A DNA stretch of 33,980 nucleotides from an uncultured Pseudokineococcus sp. (GTDB taxonomy: Bacteria; Actinomycetota; Actinomycetes; Actinomycetales; Quadrisphaeraceae), in contig NZ_CANMAA010000023.1 in NCBI RefSeq assembly GCF_947495735.1, positions 1 through 33,980 of the forward strand. The letters run 5' to 3'. Below the pieces are notes generated by a model. That model was not told where the DNA came from and ran no database searches. It saw nothing but the letters and a program-made list of their open reading frames with translations. The position numbers and the translations under genes are program-made. Of the stretch, positions 1 through 8,017 are shown in pieces (within the stretch, counting starts at the first letter, position 1; each line of letters starts with the position of its first letter).

Positions 1-1
1 T

Positions 2-76
2 CACCGACCCCACTCCGCCATCGGCAAGGTCCCACCCATCACCAGGTTGACCAACCTCCCTGGGCAGTACAGCTAG
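2..76 (+). mobile_element. C-terminal fragment of an IS481-type transposase
   Basis: The second reading frame is open from the window edge to a TAG at 74-76. It encodes a 24-residue tail containing RPHSAIGKVPPITRL followed by TNLPGQYS. The RPHSAxGxxPPI pattern is the usual C-terminal end of the rve/integrase core of IS481-family transposases. The rest of the gene lies left of the window, so whether the element is intact cannot be told. The bases CAGTACA at 65-71 read on the other strand as TGTACTG, which fits the TGT-type terminal inverted repeat of this family, so the insertion sequence may end at about 71 with the stop codon supplied by flanking DNA. The composition (TTG, AAG, ATC codons) is slightly less GC-rich than the neighbours. 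The family assignment rests on a short motif. Confidence 0.7.
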
Positions 77-189
77 CCGGCCCGCCCGGCTCGGGCGCCC
101 CCCGGGGGCAGGGGCGGCCGCCGGGCTCGGACGGGTGAACTCCTGCGGCGCAGGTCCACCCGCCGGGACGACCGTCCGATCGGCACGAG

Positions 190-2598
190 GTGGAGACCCC
201 CGCGACGACGTCCCGGCCGACGGACGTCCCGGTCCGGCTGCTGCTGGCGGCGACGGCGGTCGCCGCGCTGGTGGTGCTGGTCGTCCCCGGCCTGCGGTCG
301 TCGGTCGCGGTCGGGGCGTGCTGGGCGTCGGTCGCCCTCGTGCTGGTCGGCGTGCTCCGGCACCGCCCGCGCCCGAGTCGCGCCTGGCTGCTCCTGGCGG
401 TGGTGCTGGCGCTGTGGGCCGCGGCGACCACGATCTCGCAGGTGCGGGGCGAGACCTCGCCGGCCGGGGTCGTGCTCGTCGGCGCCGGCCAGCTGGGGGC
501 CGTGCTCCTCGCGCTCGCGCTCGTCCCCCGCTCCGGACGGCGACGGGCCCGCCGGGGCAGCGCCGCGGGACCGCGGCCCGGATCTGGCGCGCACCCGAGC
601 GGGGGGCGCGAGCGGGTCCTCGACGGCGTCGTCATCACCACCGTGCTCACGCTGGTCACCGCGCAGGTCGTCGCGGTCGCGACCTCGAGCACCGTGTCCG
701 CGACCACCGTCGTCGTCCCCGTGGTCGACGTGGCGGTGCTCGGGCTGCTGGTCAGCTCCCTCGCCTCGCACCGGCTGCAGGAGCCGTCCGCCGTCCTCGC
801 CATGACGGCCGCGCTGCTCACGGTCGCGTTCGACCTCCTCGTGGCCGTCGGGGGCGCGCGGCTCGCCGCGCCGAGCGACCCCCTGCTGGTGGTCGGCTCC
901 GTCGCGGTCCTCCTCTTCGGGGCCGCGGCGCTGCACCCGACCATGGCCGGGACCTTCTCCGCCGAGACGCTCGCGCGTCGCCGGGCTCCGTCAGCGGCGC
1001 TGCTGGGCCTGCTGCCGCTGGTGGCCGTCCCCCTGGCCCTGTGGTGGGTGGCCGACCTCACCTCCGTCCGGGGCCTCCCGGCGCCGGTGCTCCTCGCCGG
1101 CGCCTCGGCCGTCGCCGGCCTGTGCCTGGTGCGCGCGTCCGGCGCCCTGCGCAGCAGCGAGCACCTGGCCGACCACGACCCGCTCACCGACCTGGTCAAC
1201 CGGCGGGGACTGGCGCGCGCCGTCGACGAGGTCCCTCCCCCCGGCGGGTGGGCCCTGCTGCTCGTCGACGTCGACGAGTTCAAGCAGGTCAACGACACCC
1301 ACGGCCACGCGCTGGGCGACCAGCTGCTGCTCCAGGTGCGCGACCGCCTCCTGGCCGCGGCGGGGCCGGGCGCCACCGTGGCCCGCCTGGGCGGGGACGA
1401 GTTCGTCGTCCTGGTGGCCGACGACCGGGTCCGGCGCGTGGCCGACGAGGTGCTGCGCTCCCTGCGCTCGCCGGTCTCCGTCGGCGCCCTGGAGCTGCGC
1501 ACGAGCGCGAGCATCGGCGTCGCCCCCGCCGACCCCGCGGCGGACCTGGCCGAGCTCGTGACGCGCGCCGACATCGCCATGTACGCCGCGAAGGCCGCCG
1601 GGCGCGACGCCGTCGCGGTGTTCGCCGCGCGGATGCGCGAGGAGGTGGCCCACCGCTACGGGCTGACCGGTGAGCTCCAGCGGCTCCTGGGCCAGGAGGC
1701 CGCCGGCCGCGACGGCCGGCTGGAGGTGCACTACCAGCCGCTCGTCGACCTCCGCAGCGGCTCCGTGGTGGGCGCCGAGGCGCTGGTGCGGTGGGCGCAC
1801 CCGCGGCACGGGCTGATGGCTCCCGACGGCTTCCTCGACCTCGTCGCGGCGAACCGGTGGGACGCCGCCCTCGACGCGGCCGTGCTGCGCCAGGTCGTGC
1901 ACCAGCTCGCCGGGTGGCGGGACGCGGGTCTCGACCCGGTGCCGATCAGCGTCAACCTCACCTGCGCCAGCCTGCTGGACCCCCACCTGGACGACCGCGT
2001 GCTCGCGGTCCTCGCCGAGCGCGCGATTCCCCCGTCGTGGCTGCACCTGGAGATCACCGAGCACGAGGAGCTGCCGCTGGACGGGCCCGCCGGCGACACC
2101 CTGCGCCGGCTGCGCTCCGCCGGGGCCACCGTCCACCTCGACGACTACGGCACCGGGTACACCTCGCTCAGCTACCTCAGCCGCTTCCCCGTGGAGGTCC
2201 TCAAGCTCGACCGGTCCGTGGTCGACTCGATCGCGGCCGGGGAGCAGGCGCAGCTCGTCGCGGGGATCGGGGCCATGGCCGCGACGCTCGGGCTGGACCT
2301 GCTCGCCGAGGGCGTCGAGACGGCCGAGCAGCGCGAGGTTCTCCTGGCCATCGGCGTGCGGTACGGCCAGGGCTACCTCTTCTCCCGGCCGCTCGCGGCG
2401 GACGACTACGCCGAGCAGGTGCTCGCCCGCCCCGGCGGGGCGCTGGGCGGGCCCGCCCCCGGCCGGCCCCCGCACGAGGACGAGCCCTCCCCCGCTGCGA
2501 TCCCGCACCAACTCGCGCCCCGTCCGCGCTGCTCCGTGGAGGACGCCCACCGCCCCGTGGACGCGGCGGTCCGGCGCCGTCCCCCGGGCCGCCCCTGA
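190..2598 (+). CDS. membrane GGDEF-EAL cyclic-di-GMP protein
   Basis: An 802-residue protein with two enzymatic domains for cyclic-di-GMP turnover. Residues about 14-315 hold nine or ten hydrophobic segments, probably a membrane sensor region. The diguanylate cyclase domain follows (about 325-480), with VDVDEFKQVND and an intact GGDEF at 401-405. No RxxD inhibitory site is present five residues before GGDEF. The phosphodiesterase domain (about 500-745) keeps E530-A-L, SVNLT, LEITE, DDYGTGY, KLDRSVV, AEGVET and QGYLFSRP, so it looks catalytically complete. The last ~55 residues are low-complexity, rich in Pro and Arg. The GTG start at 190 is the first plausible start and has only a weak ribosome site (GCACGAG), so the true start is uncertain. 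The signal sensed and the net direction of activity cannot be read from the sequence. The gene converges on parE. Confidence 0.93.
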   Translation: METPATTSRPTDVPVRLLLAATAVAALVVLVVPGLRSSVAVGACWASVALVLVGVLRHRPRPSRAWLLLAVVLALWAAATTISQVRGETSPAGVVLVGAGQLGAVLLALALVPRSGRRRARRGSAAGPRPGSGAHPSGGRERVLDGVVITTVLTLVTAQVVAVATSSTVSATTVVVPVVDVAVLGLLVSSLASHRLQEPSAVLAMTAALLTVAFDLLVAVGGARLAAPSDPLLVVGSVAVLLFGAAALHPTMAGTFSAETLARRRAPSAALLGLLPLVAVPLALWWVADLTSVRGLPAPVLLAGASAVAGLCLVRASGALRSSEHLADHDPLTDLVNRRGLARAVDEVPPPGGWALLLVDVDEFKQVNDTHGHALGDQLLLQVRDRLLAAAGPGATVARLGGDEFVVLVADDRVRRVADEVLRSLRSPVSVGALELRTSASIGVAPADPAADLAELVTRADIAMYAAKAAGRDAVAVFAARMREEVAHRYGLTGELQRLLGQEAAGRDGRLEVHYQPLVDLRSGSVVGAEALVRWAHPRHGLMAPDGFLDLVAANRWDAALDAAVLRQVVHQLAGWRDAGLDPVPISVNLTCASLLDPHLDDRVLAVLAERAIPPSWLHLEITEHEELPLDGPAGDTLRRLRSAGATVHLDDYGTGYTSLSYLSRFPVEVLKLDRSVVDSIAAGEQAQLVAGIGAMAATLGLDLLAEGVETAEQREVLLAIGVRYGQGYLFSRPLAADDYAEQVLARPGGALGGPAPGRPPHEDEPSPAAIPHQLAPRPRCSVEDAHRPVDAAVRRRPPGRP

Positions 2599-2651
2599 GG
2601 GCCCGCCGCTGGTCGCCGTCCGCGCACCCCGCGGGCGAGCGCCGCCGGGGC

Positions 2652-2726
2652 GCTGCGGCCGGGAGTGCTGCGGTCAGGATCGCTGCGGTCAGGAGCGCTG
2701 CGGTCGGGAGCGCTGCGGTCAGGCGT
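2652..2726. repeat. 15-bp tandem repeat over the parE stop codon
   Basis: Five head-to-tail copies of a 15-bp unit (GCTGCGGTCAGGAGC and close variants) run through 2652-2666, 2667-2681, 2682-2696, 2697-2711 and 2712-2726. The last copy contains the parE stop codon (2719-2721, read on the minus strand). On the parE strand two further copies also carry TGA in the same position, and because the unit is 15 bp these are in frame with the true stop. The unit does not fold into an evident hairpin. The array lies in the 120-bp gap between the convergent GGDEF-EAL and parE genes. Confidence 0.93.
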
Positions 2727-4914
2727 CGATGCGCTCGCGGTCGAGGTCGGCAGCACCCTCGACGATGAAGTCGCGCCGGGGGGCCACCTCCCCGCCCATG
2801 AGCAGCTCGAAGACGCGCTCGGCGGCGGCGGCGTCCTCGATGCGGACCCGGCGCAGGGTGCGCCGGGTCGGGTCCATCGTCGTCTCGGCGAGCTGGTCGG
2901 CGTCCATCTCCCCCAGGCCCTTGTAGCGCTGGATGCCGGGCTTCCAGCGCCGGCCCTTCTTCTCGAGGTCGCGCAGCAGACCCGACAGCTCGGCCTCCGA
3001 GTAGGTGTAGACGACCTCGGCGGGCCGGCGCCCGGCCCCCAGCACCTCCACGCGGTGCAGCGGCGGGACGGCGGCGAAGACGCGACCGGCCTCGACGAGG
3101 GGGCGCATGTACCGGAAGAAGAGCGTCAGCAGCAGGGTGCGGATGTGCGCGCCGTCGACGTCGGCGTCCGTCATGACGATGACCCGCCCGTACCGCGCGG
3201 CCTCGAGGTCGAAGGAGCGCCCCGAGCCGGCGCCGATGACCTGGAGGATGGCGGCGCACTCGGCGTTGCCCAGCATGTCGGCGAGCGAGGCCTTCTGGAC
3301 GTTGAGGATCTTGCCGCGGATGGGCAGCAGCGCCTGGTACTCGCTCTGGCGGGCGCGCATGCCCGTCCCGAGGGCGCTGTCGCCCTCGACGATGAACAGC
3401 TCCGTCCGGTCGTTGTCGCTGCTGCGGCAGTCCTTGAGCTTGGGCGGCAGCGAGGAGCTCTCGAGCGCGCTCTTGCGGCGCTGGGTCTCGCGGTGCAGGC
3501 GCGCGCTGATGCGCGACTTCATCTCCGAGACGACCTTCTCCAGCACCGCCGCCGACTGCGCCTTGTCCTCGCGGCGCGTCGAGGCCAGGCGAGCGGCGAG
3601 CTCGCGCTCGACGACCCGGCTGACGATGCCCCGCACCGCCGCGGTGCCGAGCACCTCCTTGGTCTGCCCCTCGAACTGCGGCTCGGCGAGGCGCACCGTG
3701 AGCACCGCGGTCAGCCCCGCCATCACGTCGTCGCGCTCGAGCTTGTCCCCGCCCTGGCGGCCCGGGGCGAAGTTCACCTTGAGCTTGCGGGCGTTGTCCT
3801 CGATGACCTTCTTGAGGACCTTCTGCAGCGCCGCCTCGAAGCCCGCGACGTGGGTGCCGCCCTTGGGCGTGGCGATGATGTTCACGAAGCTGCGGACGGC
3901 CGTGTCGTACCCGGTGCCCCAGCGCAGCGCGACGTCGACGAGGCACTCGCGCTCGACCTCGGTGGGCTCCAGGTGCCCCAGGGCGTCGAGCACCGGCACG
4001 GTCTCGGTGAAGCGGCCGCTGCCCTGCAGGCGCCACACGTCGCTGACCGGCGGGTCGGTGGCCAGGTGGTCGGCGAACTCCGCGATGCCGCCGTCGAAGC
4101 GGAACTCCTCGACGCGGCGCTGGTCCTCGCCCCCGCCCTCGCGCTCGTCGACGAGCACCAGGTGCAGGCCGGGCACGAGGAAGGCCGTCTGGCGCGCCCG
4201 CGCCACGAGCTCGTCGTGGGCGAACGTCGCGGTGGGCAGGAAGACCTGCGGGTCGGCCCAGTAGCGGATGCGGGTCCCGCTGGGGGCGCCCTTGCGCGCG
4301 CGTCCGCTGACGCGCAGCTCGGAGGACTCCTGGAAGGGGCTGAAGGGCGCGTCGGCCCGCGGCCCGCCGTCCCCGTCGTCGAAGACGCCCGGCTCCCCGC
4401 GCCGGAAGCTCATCGCGTGGGTCCTCCCGCCCCGGTCGACCTCGACGTCCAGGCGCGCCGACAGGGCGTTGACGACGGAGGCGCCGACGCCGTGCAGCCC
4501 GCCCGAGGCGGCGTAGGAGCCGCCGCCGAACTTGCCCCCGGCGTGGAGCTTGGTGAAGACGACCTCGACGCCGGACAGGCCGGTCTTCTGCTCGGTGTCG
4601 ACGGGGATGCCGCGCCCGTCGTCGCGGACCTCGACGGAGCCGTCGGCGTGCAGCAGGACCTCGATGCGCGTGGCGTGCCCGCCGAGCGCCTCGTCGACGG
4701 CGTTGTCGATGACCTCCCACAGGCAGTGCATGAGCCCGCGGGAGTCGGTGGAGCCGATGTACATGCCCGGGCGCTTGCGGACCGCCTCGAGGCCCTCGAG
4801 GACCGACAGGTGCCGCGCCGTGTACGCGTCGTCGCGGTCCCCGGCGCGCACGACGCGCGAGGCGGGCGGCGACTGCCCGGGGGGTCGAGCCGGCGCGGAG
4901 GTCTGCTGGGCCAC
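2719..4914 (-). CDS. parE: type IIA topoisomerase subunit B (topoisomerase IV ParE)
   Basis: A 731-residue ATPase subunit of a type II topoisomerase, which with ParC would unlink and relax DNA. The GHKL ATPase motifs are visible: EVIDNA at 67-72, DDGRGIP at 98-104 and GGLHGVGASVVNA at 138-150, with QTK farther on. The TOPRIM domain has EGDSALGTG (Glu510) and the metal-binding TDADVDG (about 579-585), followed by RGKILNV upstream and RYKGLGEMD near the C-terminus. EGDSALG in place of the usual EGDSAGG, together with the neighbouring sigA and DUF7455 genes, fits the actinobacterial ParE branch better than GyrB, but GyrB cannot be excluded by eye. It is somewhat longer than a typical ParE. An in-frame TAG four codons upstream fixes the start at this GTG or later, and a -10 box directly upstream suggests a leaderless mRNA. 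The stop codon lies in a tandem repeat. Confidence 0.93.
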   Translation of the reverse strand: MAQQTSAPARPPGQSPPASRVVRAGDRDDAYTARHLSVLEGLEAVRKRPGMYIGSTDSRGLMHCLWEVIDNAVDEALGGHATRIEVLLHADGSVEVRDDGRGIPVDTEQKTGLSGVEVVFTKLHAGGKFGGGSYAASGGLHGVGASVVNALSARLDVEVDRGGRTHAMSFRRGEPGVFDDGDGGPRADAPFSPFQESSELRVSGRARKGAPSGTRIRYWADPQVFLPTATFAHDELVARARQTAFLVPGLHLVLVDEREGGGEDQRRVEEFRFDGGIAEFADHLATDPPVSDVWRLQGSGRFTETVPVLDALGHLEPTEVERECLVDVALRWGTGYDTAVRSFVNIIATPKGGTHVAGFEAALQKVLKKVIEDNARKLKVNFAPGRQGGDKLERDDVMAGLTAVLTVRLAEPQFEGQTKEVLGTAAVRGIVSRVVERELAARLASTRREDKAQSAAVLEKVVSEMKSRISARLHRETQRRKSALESSSLPPKLKDCRSSDNDRTELFIVEGDSALGTGMRARQSEYQALLPIRGKILNVQKASLADMLGNAECAAILQVIGAGSGRSFDLEAARYGRVIVMTDADVDGAHIRTLLLTLFFRYMRPLVEAGRVFAAVPPLHRVEVLGAGRRPAEVVYTYSEAELSGLLRDLEKKGRRWKPGIQRYKGLGEMDADQLAETTMDPTRRTLRRVRIEDAAAAERVFELLMGGEVAPRRDFIVEGAADLDRERIDA

Positions 4915-4920
4915 GCCGCC

Positions 4921-4926
4921 AGGCTA
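4921..4926 (-). promoter_or_regulatory. putative -10 box for leaderless parE transcript
   Basis: On the minus strand TAGCCT matches the actinobacterial -10 consensus TANNNT and is followed by exactly six bases and then the parE GTG. Transcription would therefore start at or next to the start codon. No Shine-Dalgarno sequence is present, which agrees with a leaderless mRNA. No convincing -35 element is visible at 16-19 bases. This is inference from pattern and spacing. Confidence 0.5.
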
Positions 4927-5073
4927 GACGGGGGTCCGACAGGGCGGCGCAGCCGAGGGGCCGCCGCGCTGCGCCGGTCGGGTGAGCCGCGCCCCGGGAG
5001 CGCTGCTCCCGGCGGTTCCTCCCGCAGCGAACGGGCCTGTCGGGCCGATGGGGGAACGGCAGGCCGTGGTTCC

Positions 5074-5130
5074 ATGTTGAGCACGACGTACCACGGGAAG
5101 AACCAAGAGCTCTTCGGAAGGACGACGTGA
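5074..5130 (+). CDS. possible 18-codon leader peptide upstream of DUF7455 gene
   Basis: An ATG at 5074 opens an 18-codon frame (MLSTTYHGKNQELFGRTT) whose TGA (5128-5130) overlaps the GTG start of the next gene (5127-5129). This is the GTGA coupling arrangement that recurs through this window. Sixteen of its 18 codons end in G or C, against only six with G or C in first position and eight in second position, the codon pattern of a real gene in this genome. The stretch is notably richer in A and T than its surroundings, so a promoter or operator is the main alternative. A perfect palindrome AAGAGCTCTT lies inside it (5105-5114), and the Shine-Dalgarno of the next gene overlaps its last codons. 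Its own ribosome site is weak. No homologue is recognised. Confidence 0.35.
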   Translation: MLSTTYHGKNQELFGRTT

Positions 5131-5327
5131 CCGCCACCCTCGCGACAGAGAACCTCACCGCCACGGACCGCTGCGACCGCTGCGGGGCCCAGGCCTACCT
5201 CCTCGTCCGGCTGCCCTCCGGTGGTGAGCTGTACTTCTGCAACCACCACGGGCGCGAGCACGAGGACACCCTCCGGGAGTCCGGCGCCGACATCGTGGAC
5301 GAGTCCTCGCGGCTCGCCGGCTCCTGA
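5127..5327 (+). CDS. DUF7455-type small zinc-ribbon protein
   Basis: A 66-residue protein with a CDRC pair (residues about 17-20) and a second cluster FCNHH about 20 residues later. This gives a likely four-ligand zinc knuckle. The sequence RCDRCGAQAY...LPSGGELYFCNHHGRE matches the small actinobacterial DUF7455 proteins usually found beside the principal sigma factor and parE genes, as here. Their function is not established. The GTG start is chosen for the strong GGAAGGA six bases upstream and because the zinc motif begins soon after. A perfect 15-bp hairpin follows the stop codon at 5362-5396. The leader has a possible coupled upstream peptide. Confidence 0.9.
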   Translation: MTATLATENLTATDRCDRCGAQAYLLVRLPSGGELYFCNHHGREHEDTLRESGADIVDESSRLAGS

Positions 5328-5361
5328 GCACCTCCGCGCGACCCTGATCCCGTGGCGCTCC

Positions 5362-5396
5362 GACGGCCGCCGTCCCCCCGTGGGACGGCGGCCGTC
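5362..5396 (+). terminator. hairpin terminator after DUF7455 gene
   Basis: A perfect inverted repeat of 15 bp (GACGGCCGCCGTCCC at 5362-5376 and its complement at 5382-5396) with a five-base loop lies 34 bases after the stop. No T-run follows, which is common for actinobacterial terminators, so function is inferred from stem strength and position. Confidence 0.75.
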
Positions 5397-5463
5397 CTGC
5401 GTCCGCGACCGGGTCGCGCGACCGACGAGCGGGGCGTGCGAGCGATGACCGGGAGAGCCCGTC

Positions 5464-5970
5464 GTGGGTGACGTGCTGGAGGGTTTCGGCGACACCGTGA
5501 CGGTGCTCGCGGGGATCGGGGTCGTGGTCGGGGTCGTCGGCACGATCGTGCCGGTCCTGCCCGGCGGCCTGCTCGTGGCCGCGTCGGTCCTCGTGTGGGC
5601 CCTGGTCACCGGCGGGACCGCCTGGTGGGTGCTGCTCGCCGTCGTCGTGGTGCTCTCGGCGGGCCAGGTGCTCGAGTACCTCACCGCCGGCGTCTCGCTC
5701 AAGCGCGCGGGCGTCCCCACCCGGTCGCTGGTCATCGGTGGCCTCGCCGGGATCGTCGGGTTCTTCGTCGTCCCCGTCCTGGGGCTCGTCCTGGGCTTCC
5801 TCGGCGGGCTCTACGCGGCCGAGCGCGCCCGCCAGCCCGACGCCGCCGCCGCGTGGCGGAGCACGAGGACCGGGCTGCGGGCCGCGGGCGTGGCCCTGCT
5901 CATCGAGCTCGCCGCGGTGCTCGTGTCGGCGACCCTGTGGTTCAGCGCCGTCCTGTGGTGGGTGCCGTGA
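5464..5970 (+). CDS. DUF456-family membrane protein
   Basis: A 168-residue, very hydrophobic protein with about four to five membrane segments (roughly residues 13-32, 36-52, 55-70, 88-118 and 140-165). The early GTIVPVLPGGLLV segment carries the PxLPG signature of DUF456, and glycine-rich GFFVVPVLGLVLGFLGG is also typical. The function of the family is unknown. The GTG start is preceded by GGGAGAG at about nine bases. Its TGA overlaps the GTG of the following hypothetical gene (GTGA), so the two are probably translated together. Confidence 0.85.
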   Translation: MGDVLEGFGDTVTVLAGIGVVVGVVGTIVPVLPGGLLVAASVLVWALVTGGTAWWVLLAVVVVLSAGQVLEYLTAGVSLKRAGVPTRSLVIGGLAGIVGFFVVPVLGLVLGFLGGLYAAERARQPDAAAAWRSTRTGLRAAGVALLIELAAVLVSATLWFSAVLWWVP

Positions 5971-6362
5971 GCGAGGGCCCTGGTCCCGCGGGCGGCAGCA
6001 CGCACGCCGCGCTGCTGGACGCCCGCGCCCGGGTGGTGCACGACCTCGGCGCCCACGGCCTGGACGCCCCGGCCCACGTGGACGTCGTCGACGTCGCCGT
6101 GCGCGAGCGCCGCTGGTGGCTGGACGCGTGGCCCGAGGGCGCTGACCACGTCGCCGGCCAGGTGGCCCAGGACGTGCAGGAGTCGCTCCTCGACGAGCTC
6201 GGCGTGCACTGGCCCCGGTGCTCCCTCGCCCACCCGGGCGAGGAGCCCGACCCGCACGTGCTGCACGTGCTGCCCGACCTCGGCCCGGACCCGCACTGGG
6301 CGTGCGAGGAGACCGGCGCGGCGGCCGCACCCCTCGGCGCGCTCCGCGCCCTCGGGGACTGA
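5967..6362 (+). CDS. hypothetical protein coupled to the DUF456 gene
   Basis: The start GTG at 5967 overlaps the DUF456 stop by four bases, and the frame then runs 131 codons with the GC-ending codon bias of a real gene. The product is soluble, acidic and unrecognised. The N-terminal half (residues about 15-50) looks helical and includes RERRWWLDAWPEG. The C-terminal part has HWPRCSLAHPGEEPDPH and later HWACEETG. The spacing of Cys, His and the second Cys recalls a W-x-x-C...H-P...W-x-C knuckle, possibly a decayed or unusual metal site. Convergent with sigA, and a strong hairpin separates the two. No function is proposed. Confidence 0.75.
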   Translation: MSEGPGPAGGSTHAALLDARARVVHDLGAHGLDAPAHVDVVDVAVRERRWWLDAWPEGADHVAGQVAQDVQESLLDELGVHWPRCSLAHPGEEPDPHVLHVLPDLGPDPHWACEETGAAAAPLGALRALGD

Positions 6363-6396
6363 CCCCCGCGTCCGGCCCGCGCGACCCCCGTCGACG

Positions 6397-6438
6397 ACGA
6401 CGGCCCCGGCGCTCCTCGCGGAGCACCGGGGCCGTCGT
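6397..6438. terminator. bidirectional hairpin terminator between convergent genes
   Basis: A 19-bp stem with a single mismatch (6397-6415 against 6420-6438) and a TCGC tetraloop lies between the hypothetical gene ending at 6362 and sigA ending at 6467. Being symmetric it can end transcripts from both sides. No T-tract is present on either strand. Confidence 0.8.
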
Positions 6439-6466
6439 GCGGGCCCGCCGGCAGCGGGCCCCCGGG

Positions 6467-8017
6467 TCAGTCCAGGTAGTCGCGCAGGACCTGGCTGCGC
6501 GAGGGGTGCCGCAGCTTGGACATCGTCTTGGACTCGATCTGGCGGATCCGCTCGCGCGTGACGCCGTAGACCTTGCCGATCTCGTCGAGGGTCTTGGGCT
6601 GGCCGTCCGTGAGGCCGAAGCGCATGGAGACGACGCCCGCCTCGCGCTCCGAGAGGGTGTCGAGCACCGAGTGCAGCTGCTCCTGCAGCAGCGTGAACGA
6701 CACCGCGTCCGCCGGGACGACGGCCTCGGAGTCCTCGATGAGGTCGCCGAACTCGCTGTCGCCGTCCTCGCCCAGGGGCGTGGACAGCGAGATGGGCTCG
6801 CGGCCGTACTTCTGGACCTCGACGACCTTCTCGGGCGTCATGTCCAGCTCCTTGGCCAGCTCCTCCGGGGTGGGCTCGCGGCCCAGGTCCTGGAGCATCT
6901 GCCGCTGGACGCGGGCGAGCTTGTTGATGACCTCGACCATGTGGACCGGGATGCGGATGGTCCGCGCCTGGTCGGCCATGGCGCGGGTGATGGCCTGGCG
7001 GATCCACCACGTCGCGTACGTCGAGAACTTGTAGCCCTTGGTGTAGTCGAACTTCTCCACCGCGCGGATCAGCCCGAGGTTGCCCTCCTGGATCAGGTCC
7101 AGGAAGAGCATCCCGCGGCCGGTGTACCGCTTGGCGAGGGAGACCACGAGGCGCAGGTTGGCCTCGAGCAGGTGGTTCTTGGCGCGGCGCCCGTCGTGGG
7201 CGATCCACTGCAGCTCGCGGTGGTAGCGCGGGTCGGTCACCTCGCCGGACGTCATCCGCTCCTCGGCGAACAGGCCCGCCTCGATGCGCTTGGCGAGCTC
7301 GACCTCCTGCTCGGCGTTGAGGAGGGCGACCTTGCCGATCTGCTTCAGGTAGTCCTTGACCGGGTCGGCCGTCGCGCCCGCCGTGACGACCTGGACCGCC
7401 GGGGCGTCCTCGTCGTCGTCGTCGCGCAGGACGAAGGAGTCGCTCTTCGCCTCGGTGCCCTTGGCGTCCGCGGCGTCGGCCTCGGCGACGGTGGGCCGAG
7501 CGGTCGCGTCCTCGTCAGCGAGCGTCTCCGCGACGTCGGGGGTCGTGACCTCGGTGGGCCCGGTGTCCGCCGCGCTGCGGCTGCGGCTGCGCGGCGCCGG
7601 CGCGGGGGCCGCGTCGTCGCTCTTCGCAGCGGTCTTGCGAGCCGGCGCCTTGCGCGGCGCGGCGGCCTTCTTGGCCACCGGCTTCTTGGGGGCTGCCGGC
7701 TCGGCGCCCTCCTCCGCGTCCGTCGCGGCGACCGTCGTGGCCGCCCGCGTCCGCGTGGCGGCCGCGGTGCGCTTGGCGCGCTTGGCGACGGGCTGGGGGT
7801 CGTCCACGACGACGGTGACCGACGCCTCGTCCAGGGCGCGCAGCACCGTCTTCATGCGGGACATGGGCACCTCGGCGCTCTCGCAGGCCGAGCGCAGGCT
7901 GGTGGCCGTGACGCTGCCGGACGCGCGGCCCGAGGAGAGGAGCTCCTGCAGCTGCGGGTGGGAGAACTCCGCGGGGAGCTGCTGGGGGGCGGTGCTGGGG
8001 CTGGGGACCGACGACAC
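6467..8017 (-). CDS. sigA: principal sigma factor, RpoD/SigA/HrdB type
   Basis: A 516-residue primary sigma-70 factor, which directs RNA polymerase to housekeeping promoters. Residues 219-250 ([16 protein letters not shown]) are region 1.2. Region 2 includes [29 protein letters not shown] and the core -10 recognition helix [13 protein letters not shown] (334-346). Region 3 holds [22 protein letters not shown]. Region 4.2 ([21 protein letters not shown], 475-495) is the -35 helix-turn-helix. The first ~215 residues are an actinobacterial-style extension: a short helical part (18-70), then an Ala/Lys/Pro-rich basic stretch (108-133) and an acidic segment (160-205). The GTG start has AAAGG six bases upstream. 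The unusually clear neighbourhood (DUF7455, parE) matches the hrdB locus of Streptomyces. Its 5' leader holds a small hairpin at 8062-8082. Confidence 0.97.
   Translation of the reverse strand: MSSVPSPSTAPQQLPAEFSHPQLQELLSSGRASGSVTATSLRSACESAEVPMSRMKTVLRALDEASVTVVVDDPQPVAKRAKRTAAATRTRAATTVAATDAEEGAEPAAPKKPVAKKAAAPRKAPARKTAAKSDDAAPAPAPRSRSRSAADTGPTEVTTPDVAETLADEDATARPTVAEADAADAKGTEAKSDSFVLRDDDDEDAPAVQVVTAGATADPVKDYLKQIGKVALLNAEQEVELAKRIEAGLFAEERMTSGEVTDPRYHRELQWIAHDGRRAKNHLLEANLRLVVSLAKRYTGRGMLFLDLIQEGNLGLIRAVEKFDYTKGYKFSTYATWWIRQAITRAMADQARTIRIPVHMVEVINKLARVQRQMLQDLGREPTPEELAKELDMTPEKVVEVQKYGREPISLSTPLGEDGDSEFGDLIEDSEAVVPADAVSFTLLQEQLHSVLDTLSEREAGVVSMRFGLTDGQPKTLDEIGKVYGVTRERIRQIESKTMSKLRHPSRSQVLRDYLD

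Noticed and set aside
77-189. GC-rich palindromes such as GCCCCCCGGGGGC as a terminator
   Set aside because: Short and loopless; expected by chance at this GC content.
39-1580. Long minus-strand frame opposite the GGDEF-EAL gene
   Set aside because: Ser/Arg/Thr-rich shadow translation typical of high-GC antisense frames.
2652-2726. Repeat array as intrinsic terminator
   Set aside because: The unit has no internal inverted repeat and no T-run.
2665-5130. Long open frame opposite parE (821 codons)
   Set aside because: It is the antisense shadow of a gene with clear topoisomerase motifs; its product is low-complexity and has no domain. Only its last 18 codons, beyond parE, were considered separately.
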